From Histoplasma ohiense (lineage: Eukaryota; Ascomycota; Eurotiomycetes; Onygenales; Ajellomycetaceae): a stretch of DNA of 64,000 nt. Of the stretch, positions 25,104-37,605 are shown one piece after another (the first letter of the stretch is position 1; every line of letters starts with the position of its first letter). The DNA lies in NCBI GenBank assembly GCA_017607445.1, contig JAEVHH010000004.1:6431201-6495200 (forward strand), read 5' to 3'. The position numbers and the translations under genes are program-made. The notes under the pieces are model-generated. The model saw only the letters and a program-made list of their open reading frames with translations. It searched no databases and was not told the origin of the DNA.

Positions 25104-25723
25104 GTTAGCAACTGCAAAAGCTGTCAATTCACAGTCAGATTAGCTTTCAACAAGATTTGATCAACAAAAACTTATCAATAGATCACATAATGTGATCAGA
25201 ACAGCAGAAGATGCAGTGATCAGAGGCTATATTACAGAATAGAGAAGAGCTGAATGTTTGATAGAAGGAGATAGATATGTAGAACAATTGAAACAAAACA
25301 AAGAAGATTGAATGAAAGAGATACAAGAGAATGAATGAAAGAGAATAGTTGTGAACAGTGGCATTGATTAATGATGAGTCAGTATTGTTGTAATAGAGAC
25401 TCATGTGCGCATGAAGTGAGCGCCTTATCGATTGCAGTTAGAAGACACACAATCACAACAAGGGCTTGACAAACACCATACTACAGACATCTCAGAAATA
25501 GTGCATTGCAAAGACAGACACACACAGCAGAACACTATTTCCATCACAAAGATATAGATAGATTTGATAGAGAAGAATGTGATAATTTCAGCTTATTATT
25601 CTTTCATGATATACACCACCCTCTATTATTAAGAATGGCATACACTACTGCACTAGTTATTTCGTATAAGAAGAGCTGCAAAGCTTAGAAGCTTTGAACA
25701 GCTTAAGCAATCTTTGAACTACA
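25104..25723. other. Unassigned segment between Gypsy-B1 and LINE copy
   Basis: This is the right-hand continuation of the host DNA of B1. The plus-strand frame from about 25106 reads as a polar, Glu/Lys/Arg-rich protein with only a few TGA/TAG breaks (IRTAEDAVIRGYI, then RRAECLIEGDRYVEQLKQNK), which suggests a decayed coding end, possibly of a transposase. I cannot name it. A 60-codon stretch at 25506-25688 has no recognisable content. Confidence 0.4.
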
Positions 25724-26820
25724 ATTCTCTGATAATCAAACAGAGTTTAAAAGACTTTAAAGTAATAAAATCAACAATGAACAGTCAATGCTAGAGCTGA
25801 TTTTGAAAAGTCTTCAAAATATTCAAAAAAAAATCTCATTCAATTGTTCTATTCATCTTCACTGAGTGTCTGTTCATATGAGTATATATGGCAATGAAAT
25901 GACTGATAAAGCTGCAAAAAGAGCCACTGAGTTAGAAGTCTGCTATCAAAGAATTGTAATATAATCTTCTATTAAAAGAAAAATAAGAGAATTATGTTTA
26001 CAAAAGTAACAAGATGTCTGATTCATGCAAAGAAAAAGTGTGCATTATTTCAGATTTGAAACTAAGTCAAAGTGAAAGACTTGCTCAATAAAGTGTAAGA
26101 AGAAACTTTTTGCTACAATAATACAGCTAAAGCTTGAACATGATATTTCAAATCATATTTAGCAAAGTTTAAAGATGATTTAAATGATCTGTGTTCAGAT
26201 TGTCAGTTATATGAAAATTCAGAGTATCTTCTGTTACTTTGTACAAAGTATTCAGAACTAAGATTGAGACTGAGAGAGAAATATCAACTGAATCAGTCAA
26301 ATTTGAGTTTGTTATTCAATACAAAAGCTGAAAATATATTCTTAATTGAATATTTAAATAAATCAAATATTGCTACAAGAGTTTGTTTGAATAGTGTCAC
26401 TTAATGATATTTAGATCAGTTGTTCTTATTTATTTTATTTTAATCTTTTGTTTAACTTTGTTTATTGTTAATTTTCATTTGTTTCAAGCAGTTTGCTTCA
26501 TTATTTGTTGATAATAGACATTGCAAATATTTTTTCTTTTCTTTTCTGTTGATTTTTAATAGCTGCTGTCTTTTATAATATTTATTTCCTTTGTTTTGAA
26601 GTTGAGTTGTGCTAACCCATTGACATTCTTTTGATTTTATTTTTGGATTGAATAGTTTGAATAGTTGTTTGATTCTGGGCTGGAATTCTGTTAATGCATG
26701 TGTCAAATTGTTTTTGTATATTAGAATATTCTTGATTTGAAAAATCCTGAAGTATTTCAGGTAGATGTCATAGTCACTGACTGTATACATCTATAATTGA
26801 AGAATAATAATAATAATAAT
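25724..26820 (+). mobile_element. Second 5'-truncated Tad-like LINE copy
   Basis: This is the reverse-complement counterpart of 3190-4443, here in plus orientation. It ends in the (AAT)n tail at 26803-26820. The 3' untranslated part is almost identical to the first copy over more than 300 bp. It starts about 230 bp further inside the element than the first copy. The coding part (RNase H end and the FKSYLAKFKDDLNDLCSDCQLYE region near 26155-26215) is broken. No clear target duplication is visible, because the right flank is another LINE fragment. Confidence 0.8.
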
Positions 26821-28440
26821 CTGCTGTGTGAGCTGAGTATTGTCTGATGCAGATCATCTGTCAGATGATGTTCTCTTCACTGATGAAGTTTTGAGTAGCC
26901 ACTCACTTGTGAGATGCTAGCTCAGTGAGCTGTATTGACTGAGTTGATTGAGTGAATGATGTAGATATCATCACTGTAATCATTGATGCTGACTGTGCTG
27001 ATGATGATTGCCATTTCTGAGCATCTCTGTGACATCTATTGTCAAGACAGCAGATAGCTGCTAGCTTCTTTTGAGTTAGATATCTGAGAATGTCATTCAT
27101 ACATCTGAGTGCAGCAGAGCAGTGCTGATGCTCAGTTGAGTAGAGTTGACAGCAGTTGATACACTATAATACTCTTTTGCACTTCACATCTGTTGATCTC
27201 TTGTGCTGGTTTGTGAGCTCACTGTAGTTGAAGCATCTTGTCAGTTATACATATTTTGATGAGTGGCAGTATCTCTGACATTCTGAATTATGTCTCACTA
27301 TCAGAGATCTTTTCTCAATGAGTCTGATTCTCTCACTGACATTGAAGAGTGAGAAGTCTTTCATCAGAGTGAGAAAGAAGACAATTCATGTAATCTTTCT
27401 CATCTTGAGATTCACTTCATATTGTGAGAATTGACAGCTCACTGATTTTATATTTGTCTGAGTCAGAATCTCTTTTTCAATCATTTTATCTGTGAGAATT
27501 CTTGTCTCTTCTCAGTTCTGAACAAATTCTGAAATCTCTGAAACAGTATAATTGTACCACTGCTCTGATAGCTGAATCTCTGTGATGTCAAGAACTTCAC
27601 AGAGAGTAGTTACTGTCTTTTCAGTTCTCAAAATATTATATATACTTCTGTTGCTTAATATGATTGCTCAATCTGTTTTGATGAGCTTCATCTTCAGCAT
27701 ATTAGTCATGTTCTTCACTCTCTGAATGTTTGCAATGATCATCTGCTGCATAGTATATAGCTGCAGTCAGACAATCTGTTTCTCTAACTGAAGAGTGATG
27801 AGAATTTATAAATTCTTCTGCTGTTTTGTACTCTCTGTGAAGCTTCTTGACTGACTGATGTTTTTGAATTGCAGACTGACTTCACTAGCTCTGTCAGCTG
27901 AGAAAGCTGCAGTCTTGACAGAGATAGCTTCAAAGAAAGCAGAGTTTTTCTTCTTCTGTGTAATATCTGCTCAGATAGTTGACTCTCTCACAGTTGTCTT
28001 TGCTGAATTTGACTGTGAATGAGTATTCAGAGCAGCACTCTCTCTCAGAGTTAATGCTGCATTCAGATCTGCTGTTACATATATGATGAATTTTTCACAG
28101 AAGATTCAGACAAAGTTCTGACTAACTGACTATTTCTTCTTCTCAACTCAGCTATTCAGAGTCTTTGTCAATCAGATGAAAGTCTTCTGTTTCAGATTTT
28201 GTTGCTGTTGAATCTTCTCAAACTACTTCTACAGCTGAGAGATGACTGTGGAGATGCTGTCACTGACTTCTTTGAGAACTGAAGAAGATATTGTAACAGT
28301 CTTTCTCTGTCTTTTATCAGTCTTTTCAGTAACAAAATTGATCAGTGACTCTGGCTTCAGTGATCTGATATAGACTGTGTCAATGTTCTTGAGTGAATGG
28401 AAGGGCATTGAGGGCTCCATGACCACTCAATCTGTGCAGT
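26821..28440 (-). pseudogene. LINE ORF1 (Tad-like gag), decayed
   Basis: Read on the minus strand from the ATG near 28426, the segment starts with MPFHSLKNIDTVYIRSLK and runs through a polar, coiled-coil-like stretch. It ends in a set of Cys/His knuckles at about 27300-27100 (CQRYCHSSKYV...RCFNYSELTNQHK...KCKRV..CINCCQLYSTEHQHCSA), the layout of nucleic-acid-binding ORF1 proteins of Tad-clade LINEs. Many TGA stops break it. ORF2 does not follow; the plus-strand LINE copy abuts it instead. Its 5' leader extends to 28555 and probably resumes at 34471-34484 beyond Gypsy-B3. Confidence 0.7.
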
Positions 28441-28555
28441 ACACACACATACAGTAATCACAGAGAATGTGTGATGATATTGAATGAATTGAAGGGTTAA
28501 AATTATACAAAAAACAGTTAGAAAAATGGAAAATTCAAATGTATCTCTACATTTG

Positions 28556-28986
28556 TGTAACGGGCGTACTTCGATTAACGATTTGGTACTATCCTAATTA
28601 CAGATTACGAATTGATTAAGGAAAGAAAGAGAAAAGAAATCAGAAGAAAAGGTCATACAAAGGGGGTTCTTATAGAGGGAATTTCAGAGTGAAAGAACAT
28701 TAAAAGCTACACAGAAGAATTGTTAGAAACTATATAAGCACAGAGTGTGGGATGAGAGAATCATTGAAGACTACATGAAAGAATTGTTAGAGACTACATG
28801 AGTGCAGAGCACAGAGCAGAAGAACATTAAAAGCTATATGAAAGAATCATTAGAAACTATATGAATGCAGAGCACAGAGTGGAAGAACATTGAGAATTAT
28901 ACAAGATCACAACAGTCAGAAACAAGTGAATGCAGAAGAGGAGTTGATTGTGTAAATTAATTACTAACAGATACTAATTCATCACA
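28556..28986 (-). repeat. Gypsy-B3 3' LTR (431 bp)
   Basis: It begins TGTAACGGGCGTACTTCG and ends ATCACA on the plus strand. It lacks the same 40-bp block that the B1 3' LTR lacks. Its outer 60 bases keep five or six CpG sites, which is exceptional in this compartment. Confidence 0.87.
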
Positions 28987-31900
28987 TTATCCCTCTCTAC
29001 TGAGATGAGTGAGAACTCATAGATGTTGAGAGTGACAGTGTTCTTCAAGACAGACACAGATTCTCAGATTGGATGATTGTATTCTACTCATTTGACAAGG
29101 TATTCATAGTGATGATGATTGATTCTATTGTCAAGAATTGCTTTGATTTCCCATTTGAGTTCATTGTCTTCTTCTACAATGATGAGTGACTGTCAATTGA
29201 AGATTCTCTGTGAGAGGAATGGATCCTCAGCTGCAGATTGAAGCAGATTCATATGAAAGACATTGTGAATGTCAGATGAGATATTGAGTTGATAATTGTG
29301 TATATCTAACACTTTCTTCACTGTATACTTGATGTGATGATAATCTAGCATACACAAGAGATAGTCTGTTCTTATATTCTTGCAATTCAGTCAGACTTTG
29401 TCTTCTATATAATATCAGATCACAGAACTTCTTCTGATATTTGCTTGATTCTTATAATCTTACTGAGCACTGATCATTGAAGTTTCTGTTCATTCACAGA
29501 CTTTTTTCAACTTGCTCACAATATTCTCTGCTGTCTGTATGAGGCTGTGAGTGTATGTGGTTTCTTGAAGAGTCTCAGAGAAGTTCAGAATCTCTAAGTT
29601 GTATCTGTGTAGAAGAAAGAATGAGTTTACATCTGTTGTGACAGAATCTCAACTGTTAATCACAATCTCAGTGTGTGGCAGCAGATTGCTTCAGTTGTTT
29701 TGTATATAATTACAGAACTTACAGAGAATGTTCTTTATCATTTATATCATTCTCTTAGTAGCTTCATCAATCTCTGAGTGGTATACTGTTAATAACTTTT
29801 ATTCAATTCTTAATAATTGACATACACAGACTCAGAGTGTGCTGATGAATTGACTGTCTCTATCTGATACAATGAATGAAGACAGATTATATATACAATA
29901 GAATAGACTTCTGATGAAGACATCTGCAACTACTTCAACATTCATCTTATCACAGAGCTGTAGTATTACATTCTTGCTGAGTTGATTGACAATGACTAGA
30001 ATGTTTGTAGAACCTTCACTTTCAAGTAAGAAAACTGCAAAATCAATAGCTATATCACATCAAATTCAATCAAAGACAGATAGAGACTTCAGCATCTCTT
30101 TTCAGCATTCACATTATGTCATCACTGAGCCACAGTGATTATAGTTGTGTATGAACTGATGTATATCTTTCAACATATCTGATCAGTAGAATTCTCAGAT
30201 GATGATGTTGTATATGATTTTGTATTCTGAGTGCTCAGTCATCAGTGAGTCATGAATTTCTTACATGATCTGTGTTTGTAGAGATTCTGAATCAGAGATT
30301 CATTGTCTATTTTGAAAGTGTAAGCAGTTGTCATCATTGATTGAATATGCTGAGATATTCATTCTTGAGTATACATCTGTGGGGAATCAAGGTGCTTTAC
30401 TTTGTACAGCTTTGACAGCTTGCTGTCAGAATTCATCTGCTTCTGTCATTAGTCTTCATTGTTTCTCAAGCAAGAGTTCTTGAGCTTGGGACTGATTGAT
30501 ATGTATGCAGAGTTTGTCTGATTGTGTAGAACTTTCTATAATTGTGGGGTCAATTAATCAATGCTCTTGATGTTTTCATCTGTTATCTAAGTCATCAGAT
30601 GATATATCTTGTTCTCAGTGGAACAGAGCATTCACAAAAGTGTTCTCTACTTCAGATTGATAACAAATTGTGAATGAAAAACAGCTAAGAAACAATGATC
30701 AACACATATATCTTTCAGTGAGCTTATAAGTGATTGTGAAGTATTCTAAGTTTTTATAATCAGTAACAATCTCAAACTTCTCAATATTCATAAGTTCAAA
30801 CTCTCATTTTTTGAAACATTGTATGATCACTAGAAGCTTCTTGTTGTAGATCTCATAGTTGCATTCAGCAGATGACATCTTTTTCAAGATGAAGACACAG
30901 AATTATAGAACATCTTCATTATCATATTGCATTAGTACCTCATCTACTACATAACTCAAGACATCTGTTTTGAGAATTATATGCTTATCTGAATTGAATG
31001 ATTGCAACATCAGAGTGCTTGTGAATATACATTTCAGCTTTTTAAATGCTGCATTCATTTCATCAGTTCATTGAAATACAGCAGCTTTCTGAGTCAGATC
31101 TGTCAGTGATTGTACAATATCAGAGAAGTGTTTGATGAATCTTTGATAGAAGTTGATGAATTCTAGAAAGCTTTTAGTTTCTTTTATCAAGACTGATGTC
31201 TCTCAGTTGAGGATTGCTTTCATCTTCTTAGAATCCATACATACATCTTTTTCAGCTTTGATGATGAATTCTAGATAGATTATAGACTTGATCTCAAAGT
31301 CACATTTGTCAATGTTCACTTGCAGTTCAGCTTTTCATAGACAGTCAAGCACTTGTCATACATACTTGCAGTGCTCAGTGAGCAATTCATCAGTGAAGAT
31401 CAGAATATCATCCATGTACATTGAGATGATTTCATTAAACAGATTTCATAGAGCTCAGTTAATGTATTTCTGAAACATGCTCAGAGCATTCACTGATTCA
31501 AAGAGAGTCACTGTCCATTTGTATAATCTATAACATATATGAAAAGCAGTTAGTCATTCATCATCTTCATTAATTCTTATCTTATAGAAGGCTGCAGAGA
31601 TGTCAAGCTTCATAAACCATTTTGCTTTTTCTATTTATTCAAGTATTTCATTGATGAGTGGAAGAGGGTATCAGTCTTTCCATGTAATCTTATTGAGTTC
31701 TTGATAGTCAATGCAGAATCATAAGTCTTCTTCTGATTTCTTCACAAACAGTATAAATGCTGCAGCAGATGAGTTGCTAACACAAATGAAATCTTTGTTC
31801 AGTAATTTATTGAGCATTTTTTGTAGAATAAAAAGCTCATTGTGTGATATACTGTAGAGAGAATCTCAGAGTGATTGCAGATTCTTATCATCTTTCTTAA

Positions 31901-33619
31901 TGAGCTCAATCATATGATTTATATCAGATTCTCAGTGAGAGGGAAGCTTTTCAGCTTCTTTCTCATTGAACACATCTGCAAAGTCTTCATACAATTCAGA
32001 TAGTTTCTTGCAAAGTTTTTTGAGATCTTTGAGTTCTAACTTTTCTAACACTTTTTTGATATTCATTATACTAGCAGTGAACACTTGGACATTCTTCTTC
32101 TCATGTATTTGATGAATTAGTAGTTTGTACATTTTCACTGATATCTGAGTGAGATCAGCAGTTCTATCAACATTCTTCTCATAAACACAGTTGTCTTCTG
32201 AGAAAATAAGATAGCAGTTGCATGCATTCAACAAGATTTCAAATTCTGTGAGCTATGATAGACTGAGCATTAGATCATATTCAAGATTTTGTATTTTATA
32301 TATGTATATATTCTTTTTCTCATGTTCTTCTACATTGATATTAAATCTTATTATATTGTAGAAGACTGATCCTCTGAGGCTATCAAATTCACTGAGTTTA
32401 TATGATTTGAAAAAGAGAATACACTGAAGCTTATGCTTCTTGACCAGCTGGATGTCTATAAGAGCATAATGAAGAAAACCACTGTCTATCATTGCTCATA
32501 TATTAACTAGACTATTTACAATGATAGAGACTATAATTGTGTTCATTTGCATCTTCTGCTCAAATCTTCAGCTAGCTTTCTGCTCCTTGAGCTCTCATCT
32601 ATATTTTAGAGTGAGAGCTCATCTTTTCCCTGTTCTTGTCTGTTCATGAATGACACAGTGTTCATATGTGTGGGGGGTTTACTTGAAATGATTGCATTCA
32701 GACATTGATTTGTGAAGTGCTCTGACTTATCACAGTATATGCAGACTTCTCTGATGATTCAGTCAGTGATGTTCTTCTCTGAGATGTTGAAGACTCTTGA
32801 ATGACTTGCATTTATATGTGGAACTCAGTTCATTGATTCTGATTTGAAGATGAGGGGTGCTGTAGAGTGATTTGAGATGTACACATTTGTTCAACAGAAT
32901 TCTCTGCAATTTTGAAACATGCAGAACTGAGACAGATTATTGTTCAACAGATGAAAATCAGCACAGAATTCACTGTATATTGAGAGCTTCAGATACTCTA
33001 CACTTCAGTTATGCAACTGAAAGTTCAAGTTCTTGAATAATATATTGATCTTGACAGCATCATCTCAGTCTTGCTCATCTGCTTTTAGAAGCTTGTGATT
33101 GAATTCAGAAAGATAAGTTGTCAACATGACATTCATCTGATGAGTCTGATTAAGCCAGTTCAATGTCTTGATTTGAAGTATAGAATCAAAGAAGAGAGAG
33201 TTGAGTTGTTGAAAGACTAGCTCTGATATACACTGATTGTTCTGACAATGACTCATTCAGAGTTGGAATTTCACTAATATGTTGTCATTCAATCTGCTAT
33301 GGATATACCATGCTTGATTGGATAGTGAGTCTATTGCTTGTTCATTGATGTTCAATTTGACATTCACTTTTGACTTTCACATGAGATAGAGTGCTAGATC
33401 TTCTTCATATTTGTCAAGAATTGAAAGTTTCTCTCTTGAGAGCTTCTCATGAGATGTGGGCATAGAAGAAACAGTGAATATAAGAGTACTCATCTTAGCA
33501 AATCATTATTGCAATTCAGTCATCTGTAGCACTTGCTGCTGAAGAATACTTCATAGATCTAAGTTGTCATCCACTGCATTTGAATGCAGCAGATGTTTGT
33601 AGAATTGTTTGTAGTTCAT
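28987..33619 (-). pseudogene. Gypsy-B3 gag-pol, decayed, RT catalytic box intact
   Basis: The gag ATG lies at 33617-33619. The protease reads MIDSGFLHYALID from 32492, with Asp-Ser-Gly preserved. Reverse transcriptase keeps YMDD (codons at 31418-31407). RNase H, integrase and a chromodomain follow down to about 29020, matching B2 in spacing. In-frame TGA stops interrupt every domain, and the longest open stretch is 100 codons (32234-31932). Codon content shows the same CGA/TGG loss as in other copies, but the catalytic Asp codons are unaffected. Confidence 0.85.
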
Positions 33620-33994
33620 TTCAATATCTAAGAATATGTAATAATAATAAAAGAAAAGAAATACTTGTAGACACTTGATTCTCTTGCAGACACTATTCAC
33701 AGTGTTGCAGTGCTAAGCTTGATCAAGCTTCTTTGTGAATGCTATTTGCAGTGTTATGGTTTGTAGACACTCGAGCCTTGTAGAACATGATCAATTGTGT
33801 TTCAAACACTTAGACACAACAGTCTATATAACTAATGATAAGAGCACTCAGACTCATGAGAGATCTCTTGTAACAACTAGACACTCAGACCTGTAAACAA
33901 CACACTCAGATGTAAGAACTGATAACAATGCACTTGAGTGTAAGAACTAATAACAAAGCACTCAGATCTTAAACACAGAAGAATCAATTTGTAA

Positions 33995-34465
33995 TGTAAT
34001 GAATGTACTTCAATTAACAATTTGATACTATTCTAATTACAGATTATGAATTGATTAAGAAAAGAAAGAGAAAAGAAATCAGAAGAAAAAATTGTACAAA
34101 GAGAATTCTGATAGAGAGAATTTCAGAGTGAAGGAATATCAGAAGCCACTTCACAGTGGAGTATGAAGTGGAAGAATGTTAAGAACTACACAGAAGAATT
34201 GTTAGAAACTATATAAGTGCAGAGTGTGAGGCAGAAGAATCATTGAAGACTATGCAGAAGAATCATTAGAGACTATACAAGCATGAAACACAGAGTGAAA
34301 GAACATTAAGAGCTACACAGAAGAATCATTAGAAACTACACAAGTGCAGAGCATGAAGCAGAAGAACATTGAGAGTTACACAAAATCACAACAGCCAGGA
34401 ACAAGCAGATGCAGAAGAGGAGTTGGTTGCGTAAGTTAATTACTAACAGATGCTAACCCATCACA
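33995..34465 (-). repeat. Gypsy-B3 5' LTR (471 bp)
   Basis: It begins TGTAATGAATGTACTTC and ends CCCATCACA on the plus strand. It has the same number of 63-bp units as the 3' LTR but retains the 40-bp block with CACTTCACAGTGGAG near 34150. Confidence 0.87.
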
Positions 34466-34484
34466 GTTTGTGGGTAGTTGTAAG

Positions 34485-37400
34485 AATGAACAATTCATCA
34501 GTGAAGATCAAAATATCATCTATATATACTGAGATGATCTCATTGAGCAGATTTCATAGAACTCAGTTAATGTATTTCTGAAACATGCTTGAAGCATTCA
34601 CTAATTCAAAGAAAGTCACTGTTCATTTGTATAATCTGTAATGTGTATAAAAAGCAGTTAGTCATTCATCATCTTCATTAATTCTTATCTTCTAGAAAGC
34701 TGCAGAGATGTCAAGCTTTGTAAATCATTTTGCTTTTTCTATTCATTCAAGTATTTCATTGATGAATGAGAGAGGATATTGATTCTTTCACATAATTTTG
34801 TTGAGTTTTCAGTAGTTGATGCAGAATTGTAAGCCTTCTTCTGATTTCTTTGCAAACAGTACAGATACTGTGATGGATGAGTTGCTAATACAAATGAAAT
34901 CTTTGTTCAGTAATTCATTGAATGTTTTTTATAGAATAAGAAGCTCATTGTATGATATGCTGTAGAGATAATCTCAGAGCAGTTGCAGATTCTTATCATC
35001 TTTTTTAATGAACTCAATCATATGATCTATATCAGATTTTTGATGAGAGAGAAACTTTTCAGCTTCTTTCTCATTGAATATATCTGTGAAGTCTTTATAT
35101 GATTTGAGTAGTTTCTTGCACAGTTTCTTGAGATTTTTGAGTTCTAGCTTCTCTAATGCTTTTTTGATATTTATCATACTAGCAGCAAACACTTGAATGT
35201 TCTTCTTCTCATGAGTTTGATGAGTTAGTAGTTTGTATACTTCTACTGATATCTGAGTGAGATCAGTGGTTCTATTGACATTCTTCTCATAAACACAGTC
35301 ATCTTCTGAGAAAATAAGACAGTGGTTGTATGCATTCAACAAAATTTCAAATTCTGTGAGTTATGATAGACTGAGCATTAGATTGTACTCAAGATCTTGT
35401 ATTTTGTATGTGTATACATTCTTTTTCTCATATTCTTCTACATTGACATTAAATCTTATCATGTTGTAGAAGACTGATCCTCTGAGGCTATTAAATTCAC
35501 TGAGTTTACACAGTTTGAAAAAGAGAATACACTGAAGCTTATACTTCTCAATCAGCTGAATGTCTATAAGAGCATAATGAAGAAAATCACTATCTATCAT
35601 TGCTCATATATTGACTAGATTATTTACAATGACAGAGATCATAATTTCATCTGCTTGTATTTTCTACTCAAATCTTCAGCTAGCTTTCTACTTCTTGAGT
35701 TTTTATTCATATTTTAGAATGAGAGCTTGTCTTTTCTCTGTTCTTGTCTGTTCATGAGTGATGCAGTGTTCACATGTGTGAGGGGTTTACTTGAAGTGAT
35801 TGTATTCAAACATTGATTTGCAAAGTGCTCTGATTTGTTGCAGTATATGCAGACTTCTCTGACAATTTGATCAGTAATGTTCTTTTCTGAAATGTTGAGA
35901 ACTCTCAGATGACTTGTGTTTATATGTGAGATTCAGTTGATTGATTTTGATTTGAAGATAAAGAATGCTGCAGAGTGATTCAGAGTATATATATTTGTTC
36001 AGCAGAATTCTCTGCAATTTTGAAGTGTGTGAAACTGAGACAGATCATGGTTCAATAGATAAATATCAGCACAGAATTTGCTGTATATTGAAAGTTTCAG
36101 ACACTCTATATTTTGATTATACAACTGAAAGTTCAAATTCTTGAACAGTATATTGATTTTGATGATGTTGTTTGAGTCTTGCTCATCTGCTTCTAGAAGT
36201 TTGTGATCAAATTCAGAAAGATAAATTGTCAACACAACATTCATCTGACAAGTCTTATTAAGCCAGTCTAATATCTTGACTTGAAGTGTAGAATTGAAAA
36301 AGAGAGAGTTGAGTTGTCAGAAGACTAACTCTGATATATACTGATTGTTCTAACAATGACTCATTCAGAGTTGGAATTTTGCTAATGTGTCACCATTCAA
36401 TCTGCTATGAATATACCACACTTGATTGGATAGCAAGTCTATTGCTCATTCATTGATATTCAATTTGATATTTGCTTTCAACTTTCACACAAGATAGAGT
36501 GTTAGATCTTTCTCATATTTGTCAAGAATTAAGAGCTTCTCTCTTAAAGACTTTTCATAAGATATGAGTGTAGAAGAAACAGTGAACACAGAAATGCTTA
36601 TTTCAGCAAATTGTTGTTGCAATTTAGTCATCTATAGCATCTGCTGCTGAAGAATACTTTGTAGATCTAAGTTGTTGTTCACTGTGTTCAGATGTGATGA
36701 GTGTTTGTAGAATTGTTCATAGTTCATTTCAATATCTAAGAACATGTAAAAAAAAAGAAAAGAAATACTTGTAGACACTCAGTTCTCTCACAGACACTAT
36801 TTACAGTGTTGTGATGCTAAGCTTTGTCAAACTTTTTTGTAAATGCTATTCACAGTGTTACAGTTTGTAGACACTCAGATCTTATAGAACACAGTTGATT
36901 ATATCTCAGACACTTAGACATGACAATCTATATAACTAATGATAGAGGCATTCAGACTCATAAGAGATCTCTTGTAATGACTAGACACTCAGATCTGTAA
37001 ATAACACACTCAGATGTAAAAACTAATAATGAGACACTCAGATCTTAAATGCAGAAAAATCAATTCATAATGTAACAGATATACTTTGATTAATGATTTG
37101 ATACTATTCCAATTACAGATTACAAATTGATTAAAAAAAGAAAGAGAAAAGAAATCAGAAAAAAAGATCATACAAAGAGAATTCTTATAGAGAGAAATTC
37201 AGAGTAAAAGAATATCAGAAGCCACTTCACAGTGAAGCACAGAGCAGAAGAACATTAAGAGCTATATAAAAGAATTATTAGAAACTACACAAACACAAAG
37301 CATGAGACAGAAAAATCATTGAGAGCTATATGAAAGAATTGTTAGAAACTATATGAGCACAGAGCATTAAATGAAAGAATCATTGAAAGCTATATAAAAG

Positions 37401-37605
37401 AATTGTTAGAGACTATACAAGCACAGAGCATGAAGTGAGAGAATGTTAAAAGCTACATAAAAGAATTGTTAGAGACTATATAAATGCAGAGCACAGAGTG
37501 AAAGAACATCAAGAGTTATACAAAATCACAATGATCAGAAACAAGTGAATGCAGAAGAGGAGTTGATTGCATAAGTTAATTACTAACAAATGCTAACCCA
37601 TCATA
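34485..37605 (-). mobile_element. Gypsy-B4, 5' part only
   Basis: This minus-strand partial copy has its 5' LTR at 37071-37605 (535 bp), gag ATG near 36725-36727, protease MIDSDFLHYALID from 35600, and pol up to the RT catalytic box, still readable as YIDD (34526-34515). It stops at about 34484, where the 5' leader of the LINE begins. The rest of pol and the 3' LTR are not in the window, so a deletion or rearrangement followed the LINE insertion. Confidence 0.8.
37071..37605 (-). repeat. Gypsy-B4 5' LTR (535 bp)
   Basis: It begins TGTAACAGATATAC and ends CCCATCATA on the plus strand. It has one 63-bp unit more than the B3 and B5 LTRs, and the 40-bp block is present (CACTTCACAGTGAAG near 37215). 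Confidence 0.85.

Larger units (their letters stand above)
28556..34465 (-). mobile_element. Gypsy-B3, complete element, minus strand
   Basis: This 5910-bp element has its 5' LTR on the right (33995-34465) and its 3' LTR on the left (28556-28986). The flanks ATTTG (28551-28555) and GTTTG (34466-34470) fit a 5-bp target duplication with one transition. It landed in the 5' leader of the minus-strand LINE, whose own 5' end meets Gypsy-B4 at about 34484. All pol domains are present in order but with frequent TGA stops. Confidence 0.87.
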
